Below, in pieces: positions 1-6,027 of a stretch of DNA of 7,783 bases. Position 1 is the first letter of the stretch. Each line of letters begins with the position of its first letter. The stretch covers positions 1-7,783 of the forward strand of contig CAYUJS010000064.1 in assembly GCA_964445105.1 (NCBI GenBank). Reading direction: 5' to 3'. The notes under the pieces were generated by a model, which was not told where the DNA came from, did no database searches, and saw nothing but the letters and a program-made list of their open reading frames with translations. The position numbers and the translations under genes were made by a program. This stretch comes from CAWBNS01 sp964445105 (lineage in GTDB: Bacteria > Chlamydiota > Chlamydiia > Chlamydiales > JAJFMA01).

Positions 1-1
1 C

Positions 2-1417
2 CCGGTGGTCGATGTAAATAGCAATCCACGCAATCCAGTGATCAATAGCCGCGCTTTCGGCAATAGCCCTGAAATTGCCATCTCTTTTGGCAGCGCCGCG
101 CTGCAGGGGTACCATCGAGCTGGTGTGATCGCCTCTCTCAAGCATTTCCCAGGCCACGGCGATGTGGAAGTGGACTCGCACTTTGCTCTGCCTTGCGTAA
201 ATAAATCGCTAGATCAGCTTGAGCAGGCCGAATTGCTCCCCTTCAAAATGCTGGCACCCCACGCAGATAGCGTCATGACAGCGCATATTCAAGTGCCCGC
301 GCTAGACCCAGAAGGGGGCTGTGCAACTGTTTCGAAGCACACGCTAAACTATCTGAGGGACCGACTAAATTTTAAGGGCGTGATCATCTCCGATTCGCTG
401 GTTATGAAAAGCGTCCTGAAAACCTGTGCGTCGGTAGAAGAGGCCACGATTCGCGCTCTAGACGCCGGCTGCGACATGCTGATACTAGGGGGCAGGCAGC
501 TTGTAAACGGCAATACGGCAATCGAATTGTCTACGAACGACGTGCGTAGTATTCATCAAGCTTTAGTCACAGCTATACGCAGCGGCCGTATCTCAGAAGA
601 ACGACTTAACCAAGCTGTGGAGCGCATTTTGCAGCTTAAAAGCAGGTATGCGCTACAAGCAAAGACAAGGCAAGTGCCCTCTTTTGTTCCTCCCTTGCGC
701 GTTTCCCCAGAGGAGGCACAGCAGGTCGCGCACAAAATCTGGTTGAACGAATGCCATGGTTCACTAGAGGGCCTGACGCACTGGAACGCGGGCGAAGAAT
801 TCGGATCGTTTGGAATCGGTCATTTTATTTGGTACCCCGAAGGTAAGCAGGGGCCCTTCCGCGAAACCTTCCCCGCACTACTGGCCTTTCTGCAAAGCCA
901 TGGCACACAGTTGCCAACTTGGCTGAAACGAGCGCAAACATGTCCGTGGAGTACGCAAGCAGAGTTTAGCCAAGCGCAGCAAAACTCTGATATGCAAACT
1001 CTCAGACAACTTCTTTACCAGACAAAAGACCTGCAAGCGCTCTTCATCGCGCAGCGCTTAGAACAAACGCTGCCAACGATGCTCGCAAAAACCGCCCTAA
1101 ATCAGCAGCCATTGCTCAGCAATCTCTTTTACAACTTAGCCAGCAGCCGCGATGGTTTGTATGCGCTGATCGATTACGTAAATTTCAAAGGAGAAGGCAC
1201 CTCACCTAAAGAAGCGTACCAAGGCTATGGGTGGGGCCTGTTTCAGGTTCTACAGCACATGCCCTCCGATACTAAACAACCGCTAAAAGACTTTGTAAAA
1301 GCCGCTAAAATTGTGCTCGTGAGGCGGGTCGAAAACTCCCCACCCACCCGCAACGAGCAAGCCTGGCTGAAAGGCTGGTTCAATCGCCTGGATACATACG
1401 ATTCAGGCCAACACTGA
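2..1417 (+). CDS. nagZ: GH3 beta-N-acetylglucosaminidase (NagZ-like) fused to a lysozyme-like C-terminal domain, 5' end missing
   Basis: The reading frame is open to the left edge, so the N-terminus is outside the window (perhaps about 100-130 residues, judged from usual GH3 length). Counting the Val codon at 5 as residue 1, residues 1-220 are the C-terminal half of a GH3 barrel. They contain PVVDVNSNPRNPVI, then KHFPGHG (46-52) and DSH (57-59), which form the Asp-His dyad typical of NagZ enzymes, and GVIISDSLVM with nucleophile Asp130. Known family role: removal of terminal GlcNAc from peptidoglycan fragments. The usual GH3 C-terminal domain is absent. Residues about 237-470 instead form a second domain with NEC (Glu249), WNAGEEFGSFGIGHFIWYP (260-278) and YVNFKGEGT (391-399). 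The Glu followed by GIGH recalls T4-type lysozymes, so a second muralytic activity is inferred. I recall this domain as a stand-alone uncharacterised protein in other bacteria. It ends with TGA, 6 bases from a convergent gene. GH3 call is firm; C-terminal function is tentative. Confidence 0.9.
   Translation, partial: PVVDVNSNPRNPVINSRAFGNSPEIAISFGSAALQGYHRAGVIASLKHFPGHGDVEVDSHFALPCVNKSLDQLEQAELLPFKMLAPHADSVMTAHIQVPALDPEGGCATVSKHTLNYLRDRLNFKGVIISDSLVMKSVLKTCASVEEATIRALDAGCDMLILGGRQLVNGNTAIELSTNDVRSIHQALVTAIRSGRISEERLNQAVERILQLKSRYALQAKTRQVPSFVPPLRVSPEEAQQVAHKIWLNECHGSLEGLTHWNAGEEFGSFGIGHFIWYPEGKQGPFRETFPALLAFLQSHGTQLPTWLKRAQTCPWSTQAEFSQAQQNSDMQTLRQLLYQTKDLQALFIAQRLEQTLPTMLAKTALNQQPLLSNLFYNLASSRDGLYALIDYVNFKGEGTSPKEAYQGYGWGLFQVLQHMPSDTKQPLKDFVKAAKIVLVRRVENSPPTRNEQAWLKGWFNRLDTYDSGQH
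713..1414 (+). other. C-terminal lysozyme-like domain of the GH3 protein
   Basis: This part of the nagZ-like gene encodes about 234 residues that follow a short linker after the GH3 barrel. Seen: Glu249 in WLNEC, then 20 residues later GSFGIGH (267-273). In T4 lysozyme the catalytic Glu11 is followed by TIGIGH, with a comparable but slightly shorter spacing. Further conserved-looking blocks are LYALIDYVNFKGEG (385-398), YGWGLFQVLQHM (408-419) and a C-terminal NSPPTRNEQAWLKGWFNRLDTY. Inferred: a lysozyme or lytic transglycosylase fold acting on peptidoglycan glycan strands, with Glu249 as general acid. Nothing in the sequence proves catalysis, and the resemblance to phage lysozymes is limited to this motif. 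Confidence 0.5.
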
Positions 1418-1423
1418 CTATCT

Positions 1424-2068
1424 TTAGCTTCGTCTAAAATCTGCGAGCTGCCATTTGACTTGCTCGCCATCTGTTCCCGGAACTACCAAGCCCTTTGCAA
1501 GATCTGCAAAGCGTTTAAAAGAACCTGCATCACGCTCGCTTGCAATGCTATAAATAGTGCTCGTCGCCTCACCTTTGTTATCGATATCAGGTACCTTCTT
1601 CCGATCAGCAATAGCTTTAAACTGTTGCGGGATAATTTTGCTGTAATGCTCCTCACCCTGTATTTCGCGACAGTGTTTGCCAAAAAAGACGAAAATAGCC
1701 CGTTGGTAAACCTCCGTGCAGCTGCTAGAAACCTCACTTTTTCTGAGCGAGGCAAACGCACAATAGGGAATACCCTTTTTAGTTCCCACTAAGATAGGCG
1801 TCTTTCGCTCTTGCATTTCGGACCACTCCGGATGCCCATCGTGAGGATACACAGCGTATCCAGTTTGTTTTAAGACGCGCTGAACATCTTTTGGGAATTT
1901 ATTTAACGGGCTGCGCCTTTTGTATTCTTCATAAAGGAATCTGAGAGCGGCGATTGCTGCCAAACTAAGCAACACACAAACGGCCACTTCTTTTAGCTTG
2001 TAGCCGGTAGGCTTGCAAGGAACTAATCCTGCCGCCTGATGTGATAATAAAGCGATCTGACCAGCCAT
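1424..2068 (-). CDS. unknown protein with one N-terminal membrane segment
   Basis: I do not recognise the family. The chosen start is the ATG at 2066-2068, which has AGGAG six bases upstream; it gives 214 residues. An in-frame GTG ten codons earlier (2096-2098) has no comparable ribosome site. Residues 26-46 (from KEVAVCVLLSLAAIAALRF) are one clear hydrophobic membrane span followed by positive charges (YKRRS), so the rest (about 165 residues, soluble and mixed charge, with scattered Cys at 103, 117 and 133) probably faces the cytoplasm, leaving a short N-terminus outside. It lacks the paired hydrophobic segments of classical chlamydial inclusion-membrane proteins. No signal peptidase site is obvious. 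It converges on the nagZ-like gene with 6 bases between stop codons. Codon usage looks ordinary and the frame is long and open, so I think it is a real gene, possibly lineage-specific. Confidence 0.7.
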   Translation of the reverse strand: MAGQIALLSHQAAGLVPCKPTGYKLKEVAVCVLLSLAAIAALRFLYEEYKRRSPLNKFPKDVQRVLKQTGYAVYPHDGHPEWSEMQERKTPILVGTKKGIPYCAFASLRKSEVSSSCTEVYQRAIFVFFGKHCREIQGEEHYSKIIPQQFKAIADRKKVPDIDNKGEATSTIYSIASERDAGSFKRFADLAKGLVVPGTDGEQVKWQLADFRRS

Positions 2069-2074
2069 CAAGGA

Positions 2075-2079
2075 CTCCT
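2075..2079 (-). promoter_or_regulatory. ribosome binding site deciding the start of the unknown protein
   Basis: On the minus strand AGGAG is followed by TCCTTG and then ATG at 2068. The six-base spacing is ideal and supports the ATG over the upstream GTG. It lies inside a short inverted repeat (AGGA-C-TCCT), which is probably too tight to fold. Confidence 0.6.
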
Positions 2080-2130
2080 GGAGTTGGTAGCCGCTCACGG
2101 TAGCTAAAGAGACTTAAAGGCACCCGTAAA

Positions 2131-2160
2131 ATCAAAAATACAAATAAGGAGATTTTTGAT
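2131..2160. repeat. 8-bp AT-rich inverted repeat in the leader of the unknown gene
   Basis: ATCAAAAA (2131-2138) and TTTTTGAT (2153-2160) are perfect inverted copies around a 14-base centre. It would lie in the 5' leader of the minus-strand gene, 63 bases before its ATG. It could be a weak hairpin or a protein-binding site. The stem is almost all A/T, so RNA stability would be low. Confidence 0.4.
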
Positions 2161-2213
2161 CTTTAGTTCCTTTAAAATCAACACGTTAGGTTGCGCTTAA
2201 GCCCCGCGGCCGG

Positions 2214-2226
2214 TTACAGTTTGTAA
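2214..2226. repeat. short palindrome at the predicted transcription start of the unknown gene
   Basis: TTACA-GTT-TGTAA is a perfect 5-bp dyad with a 3-base centre. It sits about 10 bases downstream of the candidate -10 box (2237-2242, minus strand), where a repressor could block initiation. The arms are short enough to occur by chance. Confidence 0.25.
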
Positions 2227-2236
2227 GCTTTTCCCG

Positions 2237-2265
2237 AATCTAGGAAATAGAGGCCGTTATGTCAA
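2237..2265 (-). promoter_or_regulatory. candidate sigma-66/sigma-70-type promoter for the unknown gene
   Basis: On the minus strand a perfect TTGACA (2265-2260) is followed by a 17-base spacer and TAGATT (2242-2237, four of six consensus bases). The -35 box is preceded by an A/T run (TTGTTAAAAAATTG) that could act as an UP-like element. Transcription would start near 2230, giving a leader of about 160 bases before the ATG at 2068. Confidence 0.45.
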
Positions 2266-2336
2266 CAATTTTTTAACAAATTCTTCTCTCGCAGTTTCAT
2301 AAAGATACTGTCTCACGGAGAAAAAGTAGGCAGAGC

Positions 2337-2350
2337 CTGACACGTGTCGG
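2337..2350. repeat. GACACGTGTC palindrome, possible operator
   Basis: A perfect 10-bp palindrome occupies 2339-2348, and the flanking C2337 and G2350 extend the symmetry. Just to its right a sequence repeats in direct orientation: CGGCTAAAAT (2348-2357) and CGGCCTAAAAT (2362-2372), starting 14 bases apart. No gene clearly begins to the right of it on the plus strand, so its target is unclear. Confidence 0.3.
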
Positions 2351-2489
2351 CTAAAATGAAACGGCCTAAAATATGCGTTTACATTCCATCAGGGTCAACG
2401 TCCTGGATAGTATCAGCTTTTAGAGAAAGGCTAAGATCGTTTCTCAAAATGTCTGAAAGGAGTGGCATGGGGTTAGAAGTTTTCGATAC

Positions 2490-2557
2490 AAAAATAGCCC
2501 CAAAGATACTTACGAGATCTGTTTTAGCTTGACGTCCGCTTAACATTCTTTGGGGCT
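2490..2557 (-). terminator. Rho-independent terminator of the rpe-ubiX operon
   Basis: Read on the minus strand, AGCCCCAAAGA (2557-2547) and TCTTTGGGGCT (2506-2496) form a perfect 11-bp stem with a G/C-rich base, followed directly by ATTTTT (2495-2490). The 40-base loop is longer than usual but contains its own small stem (TTA-GC against GC-TAA around a GGACGTCAA loop, 2543-2524). On the plus strand no T run follows, so it works leftward. It lies about 113 bases past the ubiX stop and is the only strong terminator after the operon. Confidence 0.7.
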
Positions 2558-2670
2558 GTGAGCCCGCGTTGAATACTGTTTATTACCCTAGCCTAGACGA
2601 GGCAGGCTCCGCTCGCTTTTTCTACGAAGCTTAGCTCTGTCACCCCAGGACCATCTTGGACGGCCCAAGT

Positions 2671-3267
2671 CTAAGCCTTTTGGCCACCCCACCTAGGATA
2701 GAGCGTAGCGTCGATCTTCAAGCCATCCAGAATGCGCCCTACGATGAAGTTTTCCATCTCTCGCAGGCTTGCGGGCTTGGTGTACCATCCTGGGACGGGA
2801 GGGGCAATCATGCCCCCCATACGGGTGATGCGCAGCATGTTTTCCAGATGATTTTCGGCTAAGGGCATCTCTCTGGGAACCACGATAAGCGGTCTCCGCT
2901 CTTTCAAGTGCACGTCAGCTGCCCTGCGCAACACGTTGTCGGAAAGTCCAATCGCGATGGCCGCTAGCGTCGCCATACTACATGGAATGACCAACATACC
3001 ATCCGTTCGATAGGAACCGCTCGCAAGGGGGGAGCTAAAATCGCCGATATTATGGAGGCGGATGCGCGTTTGCTGCGCGGGAGTAAAACTAGCAATAAAT
3101 TTCTGTGCCGTAGCAAAATCGCTGCCCATCTCTTCGAGCGCCGTGTACAAGGCTGCTTTGCTTAGAATGAGATGTACCTGATGGTTGAGCTGCGTGAGAA
3201 CATCGATCGCGCGGTGGGCTAAAACGATTCCGGAAGCGCCCGACACGCCTATAACAATCTCTGCCAT
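2671..3267 (-). CDS. ubiX: flavin prenyltransferase UbiX
   Basis: UbiX joins dimethylallyl phosphate to FMN, making the prenylated flavin used by UbiD-type decarboxylases. The 198 residues match the family length. Visible signatures are VSGASG near the N-terminus (8-13) for FMN binding, LASGSYRTDGMLVIPCSMATLA (two adjoining blocks, 81-90 and 91-102), RAADVHLKERRPL (115-127), VVPREMPL (129-136) for the phosphate site, and APPVPGWY (155-162). The ATG at 3265-3267 has GGGAG seven bases upstream. The gene overlaps the end of ubiA by 19 bases, so translation is probably coupled. In Chlamydiae, which lack ubiquinone, the product most likely serves menaquinone synthesis by the futalosine route (an MqnM-type role); this is inferred from known chlamydial metabolism, and no ubiD-like gene is in the window. 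A short hairpin (CTTGG/CCAAG, 2655-2669) lies just after the stop. Confidence 0.95.
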   Translation of the reverse strand: MAEIVIGVSGASGIVLAHRAIDVLTQLNHQVHLILSKAALYTALEEMGSDFATAQKFIASFTPAQQTRIRLHNIGDFSSPLASGSYRTDGMLVIPCSMATLAAIAIGLSDNVLRRAADVHLKERRPLIVVPREMPLAENHLENMLRITRMGGMIAPPVPGWYTKPASLREMENFIVGRILDGLKIDATLYPRWGGQKA

Positions 3268-4112
3268 ACTAGAACTCCCAGACTAGTCGCTAAAAAGGCT
3301 AAAGCCACTTGCGTATTGCACATAAAAAAGAACCTATCGGGACCCTTTACACGCAGCTGCAGATGGTAATACAGATAGATAAACGCGATAAGTATAACGC
3401 CAAAAAAGTAGAGGGGGCACGCTTGTAAATAGACGCCAGCTTCTGCCAGCACAAGAATCGCGACAAGGTGTAAACCGCGCACGATCCGAAGAGCCTTTGC
3501 TTTCCCCACGACTACCGGGATGCTAAATAATCCTTGTGCACGATCAAATTCTTCATCCTGAAACGCATAAATGATATCGTTAGCCGCGATCGAAACGCAT
3601 ACGGCAAACCCAATTAAAAGAGCAGCGGCTGAGAATCTCCCGTTGATGGCAGCCCAAGTAAAAACAGGCCCTAAAAGCTGTACTACGCCTAGCACAAAAT
3701 GACAGCATGAGGTCAAACGCTTCGTGTAGGAGTAGGTCCAAAACAGAAAAATAGCTAAGGGCGCCATGAACAGACAAAGAGGGCTGAGTATGGCACAGGC
3801 CAGCACAAACAAGGCTGCGGTGCCCCAAGCAACAGCTTTGACTTGGGTCCTCGACACCAACCCCTTCGGCAAAGGTCTGTCAGCAGTCCTAGGGTTTTTG
3901 ACATCGATCTCATGGTCGATCAAACGATTTAACGCCATGCCAGAACTCCTTGCGGAAGAAAAAGCTACGATCATCCAAAACCAGGTCCACGGGCCCGGAA
4001 AAGCTAGCTTGGGGTCAGACAAGGCCAGCGCAGCTGTGGCTAACACCCAAGGCAACCCAAAAAGTGTTTGCTCCAAAAGCACAAGCTGTCGAAACATGGA
4101 TAGGGAGATCAT
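3249..4112 (-). CDS. ubiA: UbiA-family prenyltransferase (menaquinone pathway likely)
   Basis: This integral membrane enzyme transfers a polyprenyl chain to an aromatic acid. Both metal-diphosphate motifs are present: N62-RLI-D66-HEI-D70, followed by ADRPLPKG, and D179-IIY-AFQ-D186-EEF-D190. The 287 residues contain about eight or nine hydrophobic segments, as usual for the family. The start codon overlaps the accC stop as ATGA (4109-4112), with no strong ribosome site of its own, so translation is likely coupled to accC. The 3' end overlaps ubiX by 19 bases. Classical UbiA acts on 4-hydroxybenzoate; in chlamydiae the homologue is thought to act in the futalosine menaquinone pathway (MqnP role), so substrate is inferred. 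The pairing with ubiX supports a quinone role. A second in-frame Met at residue 6 is a possible alternative start. Confidence 0.95.
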   Translation of the reverse strand: MISLSMFRQLVLLEQTLFGLPWVLATAALALSDPKLAFPGPWTWFWMIVAFSSARSSGMALNRLIDHEIDVKNPRTADRPLPKGLVSRTQVKAVAWGTAALFVLACAILSPLCLFMAPLAIFLFWTYSYTKRLTSCCHFVLGVVQLLGPVFTWAAINGRFSAAALLIGFAVCVSIAANDIIYAFQDEEFDRAQGLFSIPVVVGKAKALRIVRGLHLVAILVLAEAGVYLQACPLYFFGVILIAFIYLYYHLQLRVKGPDRFFFMCNTQVALAFLATSLGVLVWQRLL

Positions 4113-5494
4113 TCCAAACCCAACGATTGCTCTTGGCGCAGGAAGCTGGTTCCTTTAGCTGCGAGATCGTCAATGTAAGTGATATGAAAATCTACCTCGA
4201 GAAACTTTTTATCCTCAAGCATAAACTGATGGAAAGGGATAGTCGAAGAGATGCCGCCTATATGAAATTCTTGTAGTGCTCGCCGCCCGATAGCTATTGC
4301 CTCCTCGCGATTTTTACCGCGCACAATGAGCTTCGCAATCATAGAGTCGTAGTTGGGCGGTATGTAGTACCCGCTGTAACAAGCGCTATCCACCCGTACA
4401 TGCGGGCCCCCCGGTGGGATATAGTACTCCAAGCGACCTGGGGAGGGTGCAAAGTTAGCTGCAGGATTTTCCGCGTTAATCCGGAATTGGATAACGTGCC
4501 CTCTAAACTGCACATCTTTCTGCTGCATGCTTAACTTTTCGCCCATTGCCACGCGAATCTGTTCGGCGACTAGATCCACCCCCGTTAACTCTTCAGTCAC
4601 CGTGTGCTCAACTTGGATGCGTGTGTTCACTTCCATGAAGTAGAAATGTTTTCTATCTTCATCGAGCAGAAACTCGACAGTGCCCACGGAATGATAGCCC
4701 GCCTCTTTGGCCAACCGCACGGCTGCCTGCCCCATCTCCTCGCGCAACTTCGCGGAAAGGACCGGGCTGGGTGCTTCTTCTATCAGCTTCTGCCGCCGCC
4801 TCTGCACGGTACAATCGCGCTCCCCCAAGTGAATGCATTGGCCAAACTTGTCTGCAATGATCTGCACTTCGACATGACGAGGATTCACGATCATCTTCTC
4901 AAGGTACAATTGGGGGTTGCCAAAACTGACTTCGGCTTCTGCACGGGCAGCCGCAAATTGGCGAGTAAAATCCTCCGTCGTGTGGGCGATACGAATTCCT
5001 TTCCCGCCACCTCCTGCGACAGCCTTGATAAAGACAGGAAAACCGATCTCTCGCACAATCTTAAGCCCTTCCTCAACGCTTTCGACGACGCCATCAGAAC
5101 CAGGAATCACTGGACACTTGACTTTTCTGGCAATAGCCTTAGCGTTTACCTTGTCGCCCAGGAGGGTGATCGCCTGGTGAGAAGGTCCGATAAAATTTAG
5201 TCCACAGCTTTCGCAAATAGACGCAAAATTAGCATTCTCGCTCAGAAATCCATAACCAGGATGGATAGCATCGGCGCCGGTGATCTCACAAGCCGAGAGT
5301 ATATTTGGAATTTTTAGATAGGATTTTGCCGAAGGCGGCTCACCTATGCATACAGCTTCATCGGCATGTAAGACGTGAAGCGCCTCCGCGTCTATTTGCG
5401 AATAAACCGCAACAGTCTCCAGGCCTAGATCATGGCAGGCGCGAATGATGCGAACGGCAATTTCACCGCGGTTGGCGATTAGTACTTTACGCAT
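4109..5494 (-). CDS. accC: biotin carboxylase subunit of acetyl-CoA carboxylase
   Basis: AccC uses ATP and bicarbonate to carboxylate the biotin on AccB, the first half-reaction of malonyl-CoA synthesis. The 461 residues fit the family (about 450). Seen in order: the N-terminal RKVLIANRGEIAVRIIRAC, HPGYGFLSEN (78-87), the Gly-rich ATP loop GGGGKG (161-166), ERDCTVQRRRQKLIEEAPSP (225-244), and EVNTRIQVEHTVTE (288-301), which carries metal ligand Glu288 and catalytic Arg292, and a biotin carboxylase C-terminal domain with PSPGRLEYY. The ATG lies two bases after the accB stop, and the last bases overlap ubiA, so this is the middle of an operon. The partner AccA and AccD subunits are not in the window. 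The C-terminus (about 15 residues after YIDDLAAK) is slightly longer than in many homologues. Confidence 0.98.
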   Translation of the reverse strand: MRKVLIANRGEIAVRIIRACHDLGLETVAVYSQIDAEALHVLHADEAVCIGEPPSAKSYLKIPNILSACEITGADAIHPGYGFLSENANFASICESCGLNFIGPSHQAITLLGDKVNAKAIARKVKCPVIPGSDGVVESVEEGLKIVREIGFPVFIKAVAGGGGKGIRIAHTTEDFTRQFAAARAEAEVSFGNPQLYLEKMIVNPRHVEVQIIADKFGQCIHLGERDCTVQRRRQKLIEEAPSPVLSAKLREEMGQAAVRLAKEAGYHSVGTVEFLLDEDRKHFYFMEVNTRIQVEHTVTEELTGVDLVAEQIRVAMGEKLSMQQKDVQFRGHVIQFRINAENPAANFAPSPGRLEYYIPPGGPHVRVDSACYSGYYIPPNYDSMIAKLIVRGKNREEAIAIGRRALQEFHIGGISSTIPFHQFMLEDKKFLEVDFHITYIDDLAAKGTSFLRQEQSLGLE

Positions 5495-5496
5495 AG

Positions 5497-6012
5497 TCAG
5501 CCGACTTGAATACAGAAGAGCTTTGTACCAAATTCGATAGGCTGAGCACTCTCAACCAAAATCGCCACCACACGACCCTCTACGCCTGCTTTGATCTCGT
5601 TCATCACCTTCATTGCCTCTACGATACAGACAACGGTATCCTTTTGTACGACATCTCCGATCTTTACAAAGGGAGGGGATTCGGGTGAGGGAAAAGCGTA
5701 AAAGGTACCTACGATAGGAGAAGTAATGTACGCGCTGTTCACTTCACTCATCTCTTCTTCTGACTCATCGTCACCCTCGCCAATATCCAACCGCCCAGGA
5801 CGTTTTCTCTTCACAAAGGCCTGCGAGCGGTGAAGCTCCATATCGCTGCGAAGTGGGTTATCCTCTTGCTCTACCGAATCTGCCAAGTAGCGCAGCTGCC
5901 CGTTATGTTCGCGTTCGATCTGCAACTCAAAATCGCCCTTTTTTATGGACAGACGATGCAGACCTATGCGGCCCATTGCGCTCATTAGATCTTTAATTTG
6001 CTTAATTTCCAC
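5497..6012 (-). CDS. accB: biotin carboxyl carrier protein of acetyl-CoA carboxylase
   Basis: AccB carries the biotin that shuttles CO2 from AccC to the AccAD carboxyltransferase. The 171 residues comprise an N-terminal helical region (1-45, EIKQIKDLMSAMGRIG), a linker (about 46-92) and a biotinyl domain (93-171) with the biotin acceptor Lys135 in EAMKVMNEI and the thumb TFYAFPSPESPPF (103-115) that marks true acetyl-CoA carboxylase BCCPs. The linker is charged, with a basic patch (KRKRPGR, 68-74) followed by an acidic one (GEGDDESEEE), where E. coli has an Ala/Pro-rich linker. The start is GTG (6010-6012), supported by AAGGGAG eight bases upstream. Fourteen bases separate it from efp and two from accC. 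Confidence 0.97.
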   Translation of the reverse strand: MEIKQIKDLMSAMGRIGLHRLSIKKGDFELQIEREHNGQLRYLADSVEQEDNPLRSDMELHRSQAFVKRKRPGRLDIGEGDDESEEEMSEVNSAYITSPIVGTFYAFPSPESPPFVKIGDVVQKDTVVCIVEAMKVMNEIKAGVEGRVVAILVESAQPIEFGTKLFCIQVG

Positions 6013-6020
6013 TTCGACAG

Positions 6021-6027
6021 CTCCCTT
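6021..6027 (-). promoter_or_regulatory. ribosome binding site for the GTG start of accB
   Basis: AAGGGAG on the minus strand lies eight bases before GTG at 6012. Its first base is the last base of the efp TAA stop (6029-6027), so termination of efp and initiation of accB are adjacent and may be coupled. It decides the non-ATG start. Confidence 0.65.

Larger units (their letters stand above)
2069..2670. other. intergenic region of about 600 bases, no convincing gene
   Basis: The stretch lies between the start of the unknown minus-strand gene and the end of ubiX. It contains, from left to right, the leader of the unknown gene with an 8-bp AT-rich inverted repeat, a candidate minus-strand promoter, a GACACGTGTC palindrome with a nearby direct repeat, a terminator for the ubiX operon, and about 110 bases between that terminator and ubiX. 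A 62-codon open frame on the plus strand (2344-2532) has no ribosome site and runs into the terminator stem, so I do not call it. I see no tRNA or known structured RNA here, though a small RNA cannot be excluded by eye. Confidence 0.6.

Noticed and set aside
1423..1438. TTTAG/CTAAA inverted repeat between the convergent genes as a bidirectional terminator
   Set aside because: The stem is only 5 bp and mostly A/T, with no T run on either side.
1460..1792. Open frames on both strands overlapping the unknown protein gene
   Set aside because: The longer frame at 1424-2068 has a good ribosome site and a coherent membrane protein; the others lack these.
2069..2098. Upstream GTG start for the unknown protein
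   Set aside because: No ribosome site precedes it, while the ATG at 2068 has AGGAG at an ideal distance.
2146..2200. AAGGAG followed by a TTG and a 14-codon frame on the plus strand
   Set aside because: The spacing is short, the start is TTG and the frame is tiny; AAGGAG in an A-rich stretch is likely by chance.
2344..2532. A 62-codon plus-strand open frame with a GTG start (or ATG at 2356) in the intergenic region
   Set aside because: No ribosome site precedes either start, the product resembles nothing I know, and its end runs through one arm of the operon terminator.
2567..2640. Possible tRNA or structured RNA around the GC-rich segment after the terminator
   Set aside because: No cloverleaf, T-loop or CCA end can be built, and only short 4-5 bp stems are visible.
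4604..5200. A 198-codon plus-strand open frame inside accC
   Set aside because: It lies wholly opposite a highly conserved gene and its translation has no recognisable family; it is a shadow frame.
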